This document shows positions 1-13,770 of a DNA stretch of 64,000 bases, one piece after another. Origin of the DNA: Gadus chalcogrammus (taxonomy: Eukaryota; Chordata; Actinopteri; Gadiformes; Gadidae); the NCBI RefSeq assembly GCF_026213295.1, contig NC_079417.1:9431511-9495510 (forward strand). The letters are read 5' to 3'. A program made the translations under genes and the position numbers. The notes beneath the pieces were generated by a model. It was given only the letters and a program-made list of their open reading frames with translations, did no database searches and was not told the DNA's origin. Positions within the stretch are counted from its first letter, which is position 1. The number at the start of each line of letters is the position of its first letter.

Positions 1-1959
1 CGCACACACACACGCACGCACACGCGCACGCACATGCACATGCACGCACATGCACACGTAAATGTATTCCCACTTATCAACATCTCTCTGAAGCTCAAAA
101 ACAACTGCTTTGCCATTTTGGCAAACATTCTTTGTTTACAGAGCTCTGTAATCGTATATTTCCACTGAGAGTGTCTGTTAGCAAGGATGCTAATTTGCAA
201 ACGATTAAGCCCTCACACAAAAGAGGTTCTTGAGAGTAATTGGCACTGAAGTTTACAAAAGCTTGTGGCTTGGTAAATAATTTAGTATGAACAATGGTGC
301 ACCTTGTCACACTGTTGCTTAATGAGGAAGATACTAATTTGGGCTGTCAGGAGGAATTATGTAATTTTTCATCCTGGAACTCCACGTTGTAGGCTTTGAT
401 GTATATTATGTAGTATTGCATACACTACTGTAGACATTATGACAAGAATACGATTTGATCCAAGAAACTAGCATCCTTTGGATTGCCTTTGGATACTAAA
501 TATCATACTGCACAAGCTATACTTTTCATTCATTTGTCTGAGTTTAGGATTAGGCTGTGGACGTTTTCATGTTTGTGTTGATGTTTACAGCTGTCCTCCT
601 CCCAAAGACCATGTGTTTCTGTGGCACATTGGTATATTGCCATTATAGTTATGGTTGCAATGCAATAGGTACAGCTACAACTACACCAGCCCCTATTGAA
701 CATCTTCAATTTGATTGATCTCTCTCACGCACACCCACACACCCAAACCTACACCCCCCCCCCCCGACACACACACACACATGCACGCACATACACATAC
801 AAACACACGTGCGAATGCACGCACGAACACCCACAAATGTAGTAGAACACTTTGGTCTCAGGCAACTTGAAATGGGGGCGTCTTGAAACTGCCAGCTCCG
901 AACAACATTTGCTGTTCCCTCCATCCCTCCTTTCCTCCCCCTTGCTGCCCTCCTCCTCCTCCTCCTCCTCTTCCTCTTCCTCATTCTCTACCCCCTCCTC
1001 TTCCCCCGGTCCTTCTTTCTGCTGATGAGGACGCTGTCCCAACCTCGGGTTTTGTTCAAAGAAAAATAAATGTGAATCTGAGTGCCCCAAAAATAGCAAA
1101 AGTTAGCGGGAGAATATACCCTCATGTGCGATAACTATAATGGCCGTCATCGTATAAAAGCTATACGAGCAATTGGCTTGGTACTTAAATTGATCTGTAC
1201 TTGTAAACAGCGGTAGCCATTACAGAGAATGTTAACACCATCCTCCACCAGCCAAACATATATGTATGGGAATTTCAGCAAGGCTCCGAAACAACATTTT
1301 ATTAAGGGGGAAAGTGGTGTTTGTTAACAGCTGATGCAATAGAGAAGCAAGAGGGGCTAAGCTTATCGTGAGCCAAGTGTCTGTATCTCAATTGTATAGT
1401 AATTTGAAGTCAAAGTGTAATGTATAAAGACCTTGAGTTCCTAATCTTCTGTTTTCATTGTAACACAAGTAATCAAGTTTGTTTTTTTTGCAAGGACTTG
1501 AAGTTATAAGAGGTTATAGGCTATATTGGGCTTTGGAGTGGCAGCAAGTCTGAATGTAACTGACCATAATGTAAGTCGACGGCATAAGACAATGATTATT
1601 CCAAATCTGATAATCTAATAAGGACCGAACAGACATTTGTGACTTTGTATTATAAATGCAATGTAATACGATTTCTTTAAAAATCAATTAGATTCATGCA
1701 CAGCCATTTTCTGAATTCTGGGCAGGTATTCCATCGGTGACATTCCTGATGACCTGAGTTGGTTTGAGCGTGCGCTGGGTGCTGATGTGACTCAACAGAA
1801 CGTTAAATGGGCAGGCAGGCTCTCGCTAGGCACTCTGTGTTTAAAGGCTGCAGATGAGCATGACCTAAAAAACGAAACAGGAAAATGGCATGTCGCTTTT
1901 ATTTGAATGCGTCATTGGGATTAAATGTCTCAAACTGTTTGTGTTAAAGAGTTTTTCGC

Positions 1960-2290
<331 letters not shown>

Positions 2291-3984
2291 TGTGTCATGC
2301 CCTATTAGGTAAAGGGTTGCATTATTCTGTTAACCAAACCAACATATCGGCAACATTTGACCTCGTACTATGTAAGGATCATGGTAGAACAAGCGATATA
2401 AGAGACTAGAGTACTTACAGCCAGAGTTCCCAATCTGAAACCACCTCCTCTCAAACTCCATTTTCTTTCGCTTGGATCAGATTGGACCAAAACAAAGGTC
2501 AGAAAAAAGGTTGCATTCCTATAATAACTGAACTTCCAGAAATCAATACAGTGTCGGGGCCTTTTAATCCCATATCAATGGTGTTTCTCGGTGTAAACAG
2601 TGGTTGAGTAGCAGCTGTGTGGGACAACAGGAGGGTATGATACTCTAAAGGACACATTGCATGGGAAAGCAACATACATCTGAAAAGGAATTCATTTTCT
2701 GGTACTCTAACCTGCTTTTTTAATGGTCTTTTAGTGCCTACTAATGCAATCAAGGTGCATTACTACAAAACAGGAAATGAGTAGCTCTGGCGTGAGAGCC
2801 TGGCCAACAATGCTATGATTGATGGCCGTTCTGTCTTCACTGAGTCATAAAGTCGATCTGAGTACAGAGGTCAACCGGATTTGAGTTCCCGAAAAAAAAA
2901 AGAAAATTGAGGGAAAGCTTATGGCAAGAATTTCACCTGTGTTTGAGGACAATTCTCTGTGCGTGCTCAGAGCAAATTCATCTTTTTGCTTGCGGTTACC
3001 TGCAATAGCATTTAATAATGCTCTTTTATCATACACACAACCACTATCACTCACAAGCACCTTTTTTTTTAATTTGTAAAAAACAAACTATTTCAACATG
3101 AATAAATTAATACCTTGTTAATATGAAAATCATAATCTTTGCTAACATGAACACCTAGTAAATTATTTCTAGTCAATTAGTTAATTGTTATTAACCGTTA
3201 GTTAATTGTTAGGTCATTTTTATTAATGCATTAACTAATTTCAATTCATGGTTAATGAATGTACCTGTATTGTAAAGTGGTCCCAATAATCAGTAGTGTC
3301 TTAATAAGAAACAATATTTTGAAGCAGAGCAAAGACAGAACTTCCTGTTCAAACTGCAGTATAGAAGAAACGCGGTTTGGCAGTTGTCAATACCATGTGT
3401 GTCAACGTCTTACCGCTTCCCTGTGTCCTTTTCAAAGAAAGGACACAGTTGCGCTCCGCTTCTTTTTTGGAAGGTGAAGGGTAATTGTGGAGGGAGGGCT
3501 TAGTCTGAGAGAAAAATAATAACAAAGCTATTCAGCATTTCTAACCACAGCAACACATTCTCCATTAGGCTGATGTTTTAGTTATGGTAACAAAAAAAAC
3601 ATTAGAAAATTTAAAACATTATAATTTCGTGCTCTTGCCTAATAGTGTACATGTGTGATGCATAAATATTCTCTCGGCAGAAAGAGACATGCAGTAATTG
3701 GACAGAGGGAGACATAGGAGATAAAATGCTCCACACATGTGGTACTAGACTCTATGCCCAAGCCTCATTAACCGTAGAGCAGGCGGTCTGGTTATGACAT
3801 CATTGTGGCGGCATTGGTTTTATTAGCCTGTATGGTAGTCCAACTGTTATGCCCCTTTGGAAAAGATGCTCTTCCGCTCTGACCTCATCCTACGTTGCAC
3901 TTTTCAGGAAAAAACTCCTTCTTGATTGATGGATGAAGAGTAAAATACTTGTATTGGCCTTGTCGCTCGATTTACTATCCAGTT

Positions 3985-4156
<172 letters not shown>

Positions 4157-5320
4157 TCAACTTGTTACAATAATTTAGAGTGATGGGAACAAATTTAATA
4201 ACTGTGTTTTTTGGGACATAACAAATAAGTCGACTCAAGTCAGGATTTGTTATGAGCTGACAGAGAGTGCTGGTTGTTTGGTGTTTAAACACCGCTTTAG
4301 AGCCCCAGCCCGCATTGTTTGTGGAGAAGAAAGCTATCACAGGATCTGCCCAAGATTAGGGCTGCCAACTGTTCCCTCTGTGGCTTCCTGTTTTGCCTCA
4401 GGAATTTCTTTCAGTGGCTCCAAAAAAGCACATAACTTTACCAATCGGACTAACTCCTTCTGTTCAATGTGCATGCGTCGGTACGTCGTCCTTCTTCAAA
4501 CAAAACATCAGGGATTTGAGTGACACAAAAAGAGGCCGTAAATAACAAATTTGTAATAATTGACGTACATACCTTATGGTCGCACAGTATACTCAAAACT
4601 TTCATTGTTATCACCATTTATCATTCTTCACAGATTTTGTTTCCATAAAGCTAGGGTATTTATTTTAGAAGCATTTTTTTACATGTTTGCTGAGATTCTC
4701 TTATTTACTGGCAGCAATCATTCAATCAAATACTTTGCAAAAAAATAAAAATAATAATCTGGTATCTGTGGCAGTGGCAGGCCTTTAATTAGCTTCTCCG
4801 ATAACTTAATTTGGCCCAAACTAAATGACTGGCTGGCTTACCTGTCCGTCTATCTAACTGACCAGCTACCTGCCTGCACATGCCCATGTACACTTATTGC
4901 TGTATTGCACATGTACACATTCTGCGCATAACCGAAGTGTCAAAATCAAGCTTACTCTCCAAATCGCCTACCTTTGCTTTAGCATTCAGCTTGTCAGAGT
5001 GAGTTATCTTGGATATCGATCAATCTTACACACACAGACATGGTTCATGCCTTTCTCCAATGTATTTTGAGGAACTTACTAACACTAAACTAGTTAATTC
5101 CTTCCTGACATTTATATTCCACTCTTTTTTACTGCTATCTTTGTAAACCACATACTCCATTCTCTCACCCACGCCGGACATTTCCCCGACGCAGTGCAAT
5201 CCTCTCTCCTTCACCACCCCACCCCCAGCCACATGCCTTTCTTCTTCATCAAATTTCATCATCTCTACTTCTCCTCCCTTCTTTTAACTCACTCCTACCC
5301 AGTCCTTCTCTACCCCTCCG

Positions 5321-5354
5321 CCCCCCCCCCCCCCCCCCCCCCCCCCCCACCCAC

Positions 5355-5385
<31 letters not shown>

Positions 5386-5388
5386 CCC
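5321..5388. repeat. Poly-C tract joined to a short (CA)n
   Basis: About 50 cytosines with two adenine interruptions, followed by CACACA. Its C-richness is extreme against the AT-rich surroundings, and it could form a quadruplex on the opposite strand. Confidence 0.95.
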
Positions 5389-8300
5389 AGACTTCAATCT
5401 TCCAATGCGGTTGCACCCCCAGTTTCCCACTATTGCTTCCCATCCATCTAAATTGCAAATGGCAGCGGTGCCAACTGCCAGAGGAGCTCCTCAATGTCAT
5501 TACAGCTGACCCTGGGGATTAACTGCAGTGTGTAGAGACTACAGATCAATACCTCAGTTTATCCTCTAGGCCTGTTCCTTCGCATTCACATTTGGATGTA
5601 ACATACCGGAATAGGTGGTGTATTATCCCATATAGTTCAACAATATGGATTTTTTTATGTGGTTGAGTAGCAAAGAAACAAAAGTGTTTTCGATGCAGAT
5701 GAGGAAACCAATGTCAAATTAATGGCAGGCTTGAGTGTGACGGTGAGCAACTCCATTTCTAACTTTTCATTATACGTATCAAACAAAAGGAATAAAAGGA
5801 CCGACATAGTAGAGTTTGAGGTAAGAAGGAGGTCTTACAAGCAGCTGCTACAATGCGGCAGAGATGAGGAGAGCTGTTTAATGCGTCACACAAAAAAGTC
5901 TGAGAAATGGGGAAAGAAATATCTTGAAATGATAATTTGACCGTAATAAGCCATGGATTAGCCCAATGATCGAGTAGTCTACCCCACCCCCAAAGAATAT
6001 AGCGTACTATATAAAGTTCAACAAAGTTGTAGATACAACATACCCCAAAAGCGGCACAAATCAATAAATACACCAAAATCCAACTTGAAAGCTGCTGAAT
6101 AATTCTCTTTAAAACGTGAGAATGTTACCATTGCATCTTCATGCAGTCAATGGCGGCCCGTTGTGTGGATACATACTGAAGTGTAAACATGTATGAGCTG
6201 GATAACATGTAAGAAAGCCAGTGTGTGTGTCCAAGTATGCTTGGTTTAGATGGGTTGGCAAACTGTGAGCTATAGCTGCTAGGTGATTGTTCGCTTGTGC
6301 TTGTTTGTGTCTATTTCCACGTGTGTGTGCATGCTTGTGTGAGTGCATGCATGAGTGTATGTGTGTATGGGTTTGCATGTGCTTGTGTGCGTTTGTGTGT
6401 TTGGGTGGGCATGCATTTGTGTTTGTGAAAGCTCCTGCTGCCTGAGATCTGTAACTTGGTAGTGGAATGTGCCAAACACAAACCCACGGCAAATAGACAT
6501 TCATGTTTCCAAGCAACCAGATCACCTTGCTACTGTAGTATAATGTATGCACAGATTGACAGGGACTTCAACACAAGAACACACACGACCTGTCTCTGTG
6601 CCTGAATCAAACCCAGTTTGATGATGTGCAGACAGTATTTCAATCATTTACTTAATGAATGGGACTCAACACAAAACAACCTCTGAATGACAATCCCAAA
6701 AAAAAGGGAACCTTTTATGCAAGGATGTATTAGCTGTAGAGAAATCAAATGAAAACTTTAGGAACATCGAATGCAGCAGGAGATGCCAGATGCTACTGGG
6801 ATCGCCTGGCGGTAACAATAAATTCAGTTTATAGACACAATCTCAGTGGAGCCTCTGTCCATCTAATGGATGTTTAAAGAGATTAAATGATGGACATGAT
6901 TACAGGTTGTTGACTGAGCTGTGCTGTGCTGTCTGAAAACCTCAACAATTCCTAGTATGCTGACAGAGAAACCCTTGTCCAATCTGTATAATACTATTTC
7001 ATAAAGTTGGACTGCTTTATAATCAGTGCAATAAACAGCAGTTTTGAAATAATAATACAAGTATAATCCACAATATCAGCCCTGTTAAAACTGTTTTTCA
7101 AAATAAAGTGCACCGGGAACTGATCCGTATTTTGTGGTGGTCTTTATTTATTTGCTTGATATAGGCCTAGTCGTTATAACATAGACATAGTCGTTATAAG
7201 AAGTGTTTCCATATGCCGACATATTTCTGAGCCATATACAGTCCCAGCCGGTCCCTGTCAAGGTATTTGTTCTGTAAGTTGTGCTTTACTGCCCTCAAGT
7301 GACATTTCATTCTGTTGTGCCGGCTGCGGTAGGCCTACACATTATCATCTCTCCAGCCAAACAACGACAGCCAATCTGTGTATCAGCAGCCTATTATTTT
7401 AATTTGATGTTTATTATGAACGAATTTAAACCAAGACTATATATACAATCTTAAAGGGTGATTATCTGTGACAACAGTTGTTGTATATTTGATCTTTATT
7501 TGTTCATCAAGCCTGTGGAGACGTCACTCATGTTACGGTACCACCTCGTAGTGAAGACAATGTACTCAACGTCTGTGCATATTTGGTGCCACCTGGTGGT
7601 CAAGAGGGGGAATGGGATTGGCCATCGAATAAGGGCTTCTTCGATTGCACTCCATGGACCGCAGTTCGGTTACAGTGACACTTTGTATTTGTATAAAAAT
7701 AGTTTAAAGACTTTATTGGCTTTAAAAATTACTGGTTAGAGTTCAGTTTAGGTTTTATGTAAGAAATGAGGTTTTAGGCCTAGTTACATTTAGGAATTAG
7801 TTTAGAGATGGGTATGCATTAGGTTAGAGATTTAGGTTCATGGTTTCGGTATGGTATGGTTTAAGCTATTTATGTGGTTATGGTTAGGCGTTCTACGTAC
7901 GTGTTTCCTCACGTTTTAGTAAATATTAGTAAGTGATTATTATTATTATAATGATGATTTCGCATCGAAACAATAGAGAAAGTTCATGACCACCGGTCGA
8001 TACCTGTGCGGAAATGACGCGTTCGAGTATGCTTTGTAACGGTTCAGAAAGCATCCTCTCAAAGTAGGCCTATACGTCCAGATTTTCAGCTTGTATAGTT
8101 TCCCAAGGAGTAAGCCTAGCCTATCTCCGGTAGTTTCCACCGCCTTGTCAGTATCAGATAACTTCACACACATGGTAACCAGTGCCACACCGATTGCTTG
8201 CCATGTCCTTACAAAATAACAACCATACAGTAAAATCGTAATGACTTCTAATACCCAATTACTGTCGTCGCCGATATTGACTGATGCAGATAAACAGATC

Positions 8301-8655
8301 TCTTCCCCATTCAATGGCATAGGCTATTTAAAACAAATGCAGAAGCAAAATGACACCAATGAGATCACAGGAACTTGACGCAACAAGCAAGGATTTACGT
8401 TGATGTTGCTCCAATGAGCCCTTTTCATTGTCATTCATAAAGTGCGTCTCGTCAAGTCGGTTTCATATTGGAACGCGCCCCGTTGGGACACCGTAGGCTG
8501 CTGTCCACCAATAGAAGTGGAACGCCGCCCCGGAAAGCCAACACCTAACACCAAAACGGACTTCATCGTCGTGTTTGTTGTTGCATTGTGAGCCATGTTG
8601 TTGACTTCGGGAAAGCTTTCGTTTGTTCGGGGAATATCGCCACATTAACGTGATC

Positions 8656-10379
8656 ATGTTTGGACAAACCATCAAGAATTTCAACATAAATTTCCAAAGG
8701 CGGGATGGGAGTAACGTTTATTCAAGCGGCGACTTGATGACTGGAAAGATTTCCTTCGAACTTACCAAAGAATGCGTGATCAATTCTATCACGTTGACAC
8801 TGAAAGGCAAAGCGAATGTTGCCTGGAGAAAGGGAGGGAAGAAAAGACGTGGCGTATCTGCAAAAGTTGTATATTTCAACTTCAAAAATGTTATCATGAT
8901 GAACCGCGAAGGTAGTTCTGCGTAAACAACTCAAAATCTGACCGGATTTCAGAATGAAACGATTCGATGTGAATCCGTATACAATGTGCATTTAACTTCA
9001 CTTTATCCCACTGTCTGCAGCTGCCGTTCAGTCCAAATTTCCACCTGGAACGCATGTGTATCCGTTTACATGTCAAATCCCACAAGGGTGTGTATGACGT
9101 TTTTCTGAAAGTGATTTGTAGGCCTGATCTTTGTAGACATATTGTTGTATGCTTTTTTGGTTTGTAACCAGTCAGTCTTTTTATTTATTTTTTTCCACCA
9201 AGGGACTTCCCGTCTTCTTTCAAGGCGTTCGCTGGTCAAATAGCTTACACTTTGATAGTGGGTTTCGATAGGCCATGGCACCTCACTAAAGAGTTTGAAA
9301 CTGAGGTCAACTTTGCAAACCGTTGCAATCTAACCTACGAACTTATGGTAAAGTACCAAGGCAGACTGCAACAGTAGGGCCAGCACTTAAACTCCAATTA
9401 AACATATTTTGTATGCCTGTTCATTCAGATTGAGACTCATTCTGTCCTCTCCATATTGCTCTTCTATAGGCACCTCTCTCCGGCTCCAACAGTATGACGG
9501 TGTGCAGCCTGTGGTGTGCATCTGGTCCCATTTCAATGAATGTTCGTCTTGAGAGGGCAGCTTTTCTCCCCGGTAAGGAAATCCGGCAAACGTTGCTTCT
9601 GCCTTGTGGCACAAGATACAAGACAGCAGGTTCAAACTCGTTTTGTCTTTAAATGCCTTTGTTCTGAATGCAGGGGAAGAAGTCAAAATCATGTGTGAGT
9701 TCAGCAACTCAACATCTCGACCAGCCACCACCAAGGCACGCCTTCTTCAGAAACAGATGTTCTACACTCTTAACCATGTCCAACACCGGAAGTTTGAGCA
9801 AACTCTGGCGCGGCAGACTGGCCTTGTGGGTCGCCATAGCCCTGAGGCTCACAGTGAGCTCACAATCACTATACCTTCAACCGTGCCTTTCTCAATCTCC
9901 AACTGTGCCATCTTGGAAGTCAGTTACGTAATTGAGGTAAGTGAATAATGGTTGTAATGCACGTTTTAAAAGAGTAGGAAATACCTCTTGTGACGACACT
10001 AGGGTACCCACCTCAGTTATGCTTGTTCTGAGTACGGTCCACCTGCTGCAGATCCAGCAGAGCCTGGTGGAATATATTGTGATTTAAAGAGGGTAACTAA
10101 TAACCAAACAGCATTCTCCCTTCTCCATGCTGTTTGTTCGATTTGAGGCAGAACTTCCGGCATGTTTCTGACAAGACACTGTTCAAAATGCAGCTTGCAT
10201 TTTGAACAGGGCAATCGCATGCATTGGCGAAAATTGATTTGCATAGTCTTTGCTGACTGTTTTCTGCAACTTCCTAGGTGTGCTTTTCTGTCAAGTACTC
10301 CCCTGACCTCACAGTGCTGTGTCCTATTGTCATCGGCAATCTTCTGCAGGACTCTTTAGCTCCACCACCACATGTGTGA
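8656..10379 (+). CDS. Arrestin domain-containing protein 3-like, gene 1 of a tandem array (6 exons, 311 aa)
   Basis: Exons are 8656-8911, 9021-9087, 9203-9347, 9470-9572, 9674-9936 and 10278-10379. All are bounded by AG/GT and keep frame (phases 1, 2, 0, 1, 0). The product is a predicted alpha-arrestin: the N-terminal arrestin fold comes from exons 1-3 (starting FGQTIKNFNINF, with the SSGD..TGKI motif) and the C-terminal arrestin fold from exons 4-6 (CASGPISMNVRLERAAF, then SISNCAILEVSYVIE). ARRDC proteins link membrane receptors to NEDD4-type ubiquitin ligases and endocytosis. An in-frame ATG 33 bases upstream (8623) would add 11 residues; the start at 8656 aligns better with the paralogues. 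The tail ends SLAPPPHV and has no PPxY, unlike ARRDC3. It is the most divergent copy and is intact. The family call is firm; orthology to a named gene is not. Confidence 0.85.
10179..10209. repeat. Perfect hairpin in intron 5 of arrestin-domain gene 1
   Basis: A 14-bp perfect inverted repeat (CTGTTCAAAATGCA at 10179-10192 and its complement at 10196-10209) with a 3-base loop. It lies about 70 bases upstream of the last exon. Confidence 0.8.
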
Positions 10380-10403
10380 GTATGATAGAAACTCATCTGT
10401 TGT

Positions 10404-10404
<1 letters not shown>

Positions 10405-10449
<45 letters not shown>
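10405..10449. repeat. (TA)n microsatellite
   Basis: Pure TA dinucleotides just downstream of the stop codon of arrestin-domain gene 1, inside its likely 3' UTR. Confidence 0.95.
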
Positions 10450-10454
<5 letters not shown>

Positions 10455-12859
10455 TAAGTGCTGGTTAGCCTTTGCCAATTTGTATCCACTCAACATTGAT
10501 ATGTAGGTCTATACTCTAGAATACTAGATAAGTTAATATTCTCGCATTCTTGTCCGTGAGATATTTTCCCAAACCCTGAAAAATGATTTTATGGTTTGAA
10601 TGCTATTTATTTGGCCAAGTGAGTGTTGAAGTAGATAGCCCAGTTGAGTCGACCTCAGAAAGACATTTTCAAATTCCTGCTTTGCATGGAATGACCATGT
10701 TTACATCCGGGACTTTTGTGTATCTTAAACCTTGTCAATGTGCTGGATAGGCCTGAATGGCTTAACAAATGTTTTCGTTGACACCCAATTACCGATGACA
10801 GGGTTAAGCACAATTTTATGTTAATGAATTCGATATTCTTTGTAATTATCTGTGTTACAATGCAGTATTACAATTGAATTAGTCCTTCCTTTTGTTACTG
10901 AAGTAGAATGTTGATATCTATCTCTTCTGTTCTATTCCTCCTATTTCATAAATGTTCTTTAACATTAAATATTACACCAATTAATGCTATCAACATTCAA
11001 ACCAATCTTTCTGGAAAAAGGCCTGACTGAATTCCATGGCCAAACATCCGAGATTTCTGTTTCCCAACCATATTTTAGCTCTCACTGCCGTTACAAGTTA
11101 TCGTCAAAGTTGTGACTTTTTAAAGATAAATGTAAAAACTCTGGCAGATTTTCCTGAGGTTAGCATTTACCTTTCCTTCTCTACTTTGCCATAACTCTGC
11201 CTCCTTGAATGTCAAAATGTGTCAAGACCAAATAGTTGTGCAGGTAGGAATCAAGTTTTATGTTTTAATTAATCAATCATGTTTTAACCCCTCATCATGG
11301 TAAATTAAATCAAATACTACAGACACTAAGTGTCCCGCAAGGAATCATTTTTCGTCAACTAGCCTTAACAATTTGCATCCCAATAATGTTGAAGGGTAAC
11401 AGATTTGACATGATGTGCTACGTTTTCTGAGCTTTCTAATCAATGTTCAATATATTTCAGAGGGGACAGTGAGTTATAGCTTATAAGTTAAGTTACGAGG
11501 CCAGCTGTTGTATTCCTGTATCCGGACAACAAAGTTGAAATTCTTCAATACAGCTTTATTAGGATGCTTTTTGAAACGTGTCTCCGAGTGCATTCTAGCT
11601 ATTAAATCCTGTATAATACAAGCCTAGACAGTACTCAACCTTAAATACAACTTTACGAATTCTATAATTTGCTTTTTTTGTTCAGTGCTAAAGCCAGTGG
11701 AGATGTTTATTTTTGTTCATTGTGGCTCTTTCACCAGGTATTTGCCAAAGATTTATTTTCAGGTTTATTCCCTGTTTCGAACCATTGTCATACCAACATT
11801 TCTTTGTACTCTTTCTTCTTTTTATTGCGACAATCTGCAACCATATTTATGTCTATATATATATTGAATATATACAGTAAATCTTTTTATTAAAAATGTC
11901 AAACTTCTTTGTTTTGGACTTCTTTTAATGCATTGGGGTTTGGTTGTACAGATGCTATAAATATGTCTATATTACCATTGAGATTTCTGAGTTTTATTCC
12001 AACATCTGGTTATTTATCCATCTTATGTATTACGATCCATTATTTCAAATATAACGGAAGAAGATGAAGTCAATAAGTATTCATCTAGTATATAATTTTT
12101 ATAAAATGATATATTTCTGGATCCAAAAAAATAAGTTATATTTGCATTCCCTTCAAATATAATTCTCTTCATCCATTTACATTTAAAGAACATGTCTTTA
12201 TCAATCATATTTTTTTTAATGTACACCTAAAAAAGCTGTTTATTATGAATTGTGATGTTGACAATATTAGTAGTTCTTGTTAGTTAGAATATAGTAGAAC
12301 CATTATACTTCACAACTGCCATCATTAAACATGCATTAACGTGCTAAAGTACCAGACGAGAGAAATACATTTAAATGTATTAATGTCCACATTACTTCAT
12401 TTGAATATAACATTTTCTTTCAGTCACACACACACAAGTTTTCGATCCAGTTCATACAGTTGTGTAAAGCAATGACAAGCCCTTCAACTTGTGCACACTC
12501 TCTCTATTTCTCAAATACGCTCAACCAGTAGTTAGGCTGCCTGAATGACCCACAGCAGACCTAAAACATAGTGGCGTTTTTGATCAACAATATACTATTG
12601 CCTTGACTTTAGAATGGATGAAAGATGATTAATAGATCCAGTCGGCCATTTCTTTTAACCGTGGAGGCCTAACGACCTCCATGGCGCACAGAGATGAGCA
12701 GCCGTCACATGGAGTTTGGCCTCACCGCTGTGGCTTGTCAACAATCTCACCTCTCCTCCCCTTTAGTCGGCCTATTCTGTCAAATTGATGCTTTTACTCA
12801 CAGTCACTCACTCACGGTCTCCATTATGTGGATAAGGAGCAGCTGGTTGTTAGGAAGTT

Positions 12860-12945
12860 ATTTGTCTGACATTAGGGTTTAAACCCTGAACCTTTGCCTG
12901 TGAGGGATACGCCTAGCCACTACACATCCTGTTGCCTAGCTTGAC
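12860..12945 (-). mobile_element. tRNA-derived SINE head (fragment)
   Basis: Read on the minus strand, TAGTGGCTAGG resembles a Pol III A box. It is followed by AGGCAAAGGTTCAGGGTTTAAACCC, which contains a B box-like GGTTTAAACCC. This layout is typical of tRNA-derived fish SINEs. Ends and family were not determined. Confidence 0.4.
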
Positions 12946-13611
12946 GAGGATGATGATGATGATGATGATGATGTGGATGCTGCTTAGGAAAACAAGACCA
13001 GTGCAGAGATTTGACAAATGCTTTGTTTTTCTTTTAATTTAGTTGTGATGCATCACTATGTTAAAGGCCTACACAAAGATATTTCAAATATGCTTTTGGT
13101 TTATTTTTTAATAAATTAGTTCTATCAGGCCTACCACAAATCAAAATCATCGGGGCATCTCGAGTTAGGATCCACGGGTAAGGTCCTTTTTAAAGGGACT
13201 GTCAATGTATAAATTGACAATAGGCTAAATAAATAGGATGTAATACTAATTTACCTAAATTAACCTTTCCCCGGCTCACTCTATTGCAGCGCCCCATCTG
13301 GTAGACTTCCCTAGCCATCGAGATGCTTATCCCAGGATAAAGTACCCTCTAAATCCATAGGGAATGGGTATAACGTGTGACCCAAAGCCATTTTGCCAGG
13401 AAACAGCAGCGAGCGCTTCAAACAAGTGTGCTTGTCCTCTACGTACACCTCATCGGGATAGGCCGTAGTAGGCTCTGTTTGCTTTTAATCTATATTTTTT
13501 ATCAGACTACAGCAAACAAGGAATTTATAAATCAGAAGGGAAGGAGGCTGAAAATAACACTTTTCAAACTAAAACCTTTTTTCCTTTACACAGACATTTT
13601 TGGGTGTAGCG

Positions 13612-13770
13612 CAGTTTTAAGTGCACCTGAGGTTCAATGGTCAGCATGGGATTAATAAATAACAAAAGGGGGAGTGTCGGGAAACACCTTAAAAGACATA
13701 GTATACGTTAGCTCCTTGCTCGACAGAGCAATCCCTCCTTCACTTCTCATTTAGGCCAAGTTGCGAGGCC
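13612..13770 (+). promoter_or_regulatory. Promoter/5' UTR of arrestin-domain gene 2, duplicated before gene 3
   Basis: The block starting GTGCACCTGAGG, with GTCGGGAAACACCTTAAAAG (about 13,676-13,695) and TTGCGAGGCCATGG at the start codon, recurs at 17,493-17,670. The TTAAAAG about 75 bases before the ATG is TATA-like in gene 2, but the copy before gene 3 reads TTACAAG. No transcription start site can be fixed from sequence alone. Confidence 0.5.

Larger units (their letters stand above)
10380..13770. other. Intergenic region between arrestin-domain genes 1 and 2
   Basis: Contains the 3' UTR of gene 1, a (TA)n tract (10,405-10,449), an AT-rich gene-free stretch, a SINE head on the minus strand (about 12,860-12,945), a short (GAT)n tract (about 12,948-12,975) and the promoter of gene 2. 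No further exon was recognised. Confidence 0.6.

Noticed and set aside
7735..7890. Interstitial telomere-like repeat
   Set aside because: The GTTAGG-like motifs are irregular and do not form TTAGGG arrays.
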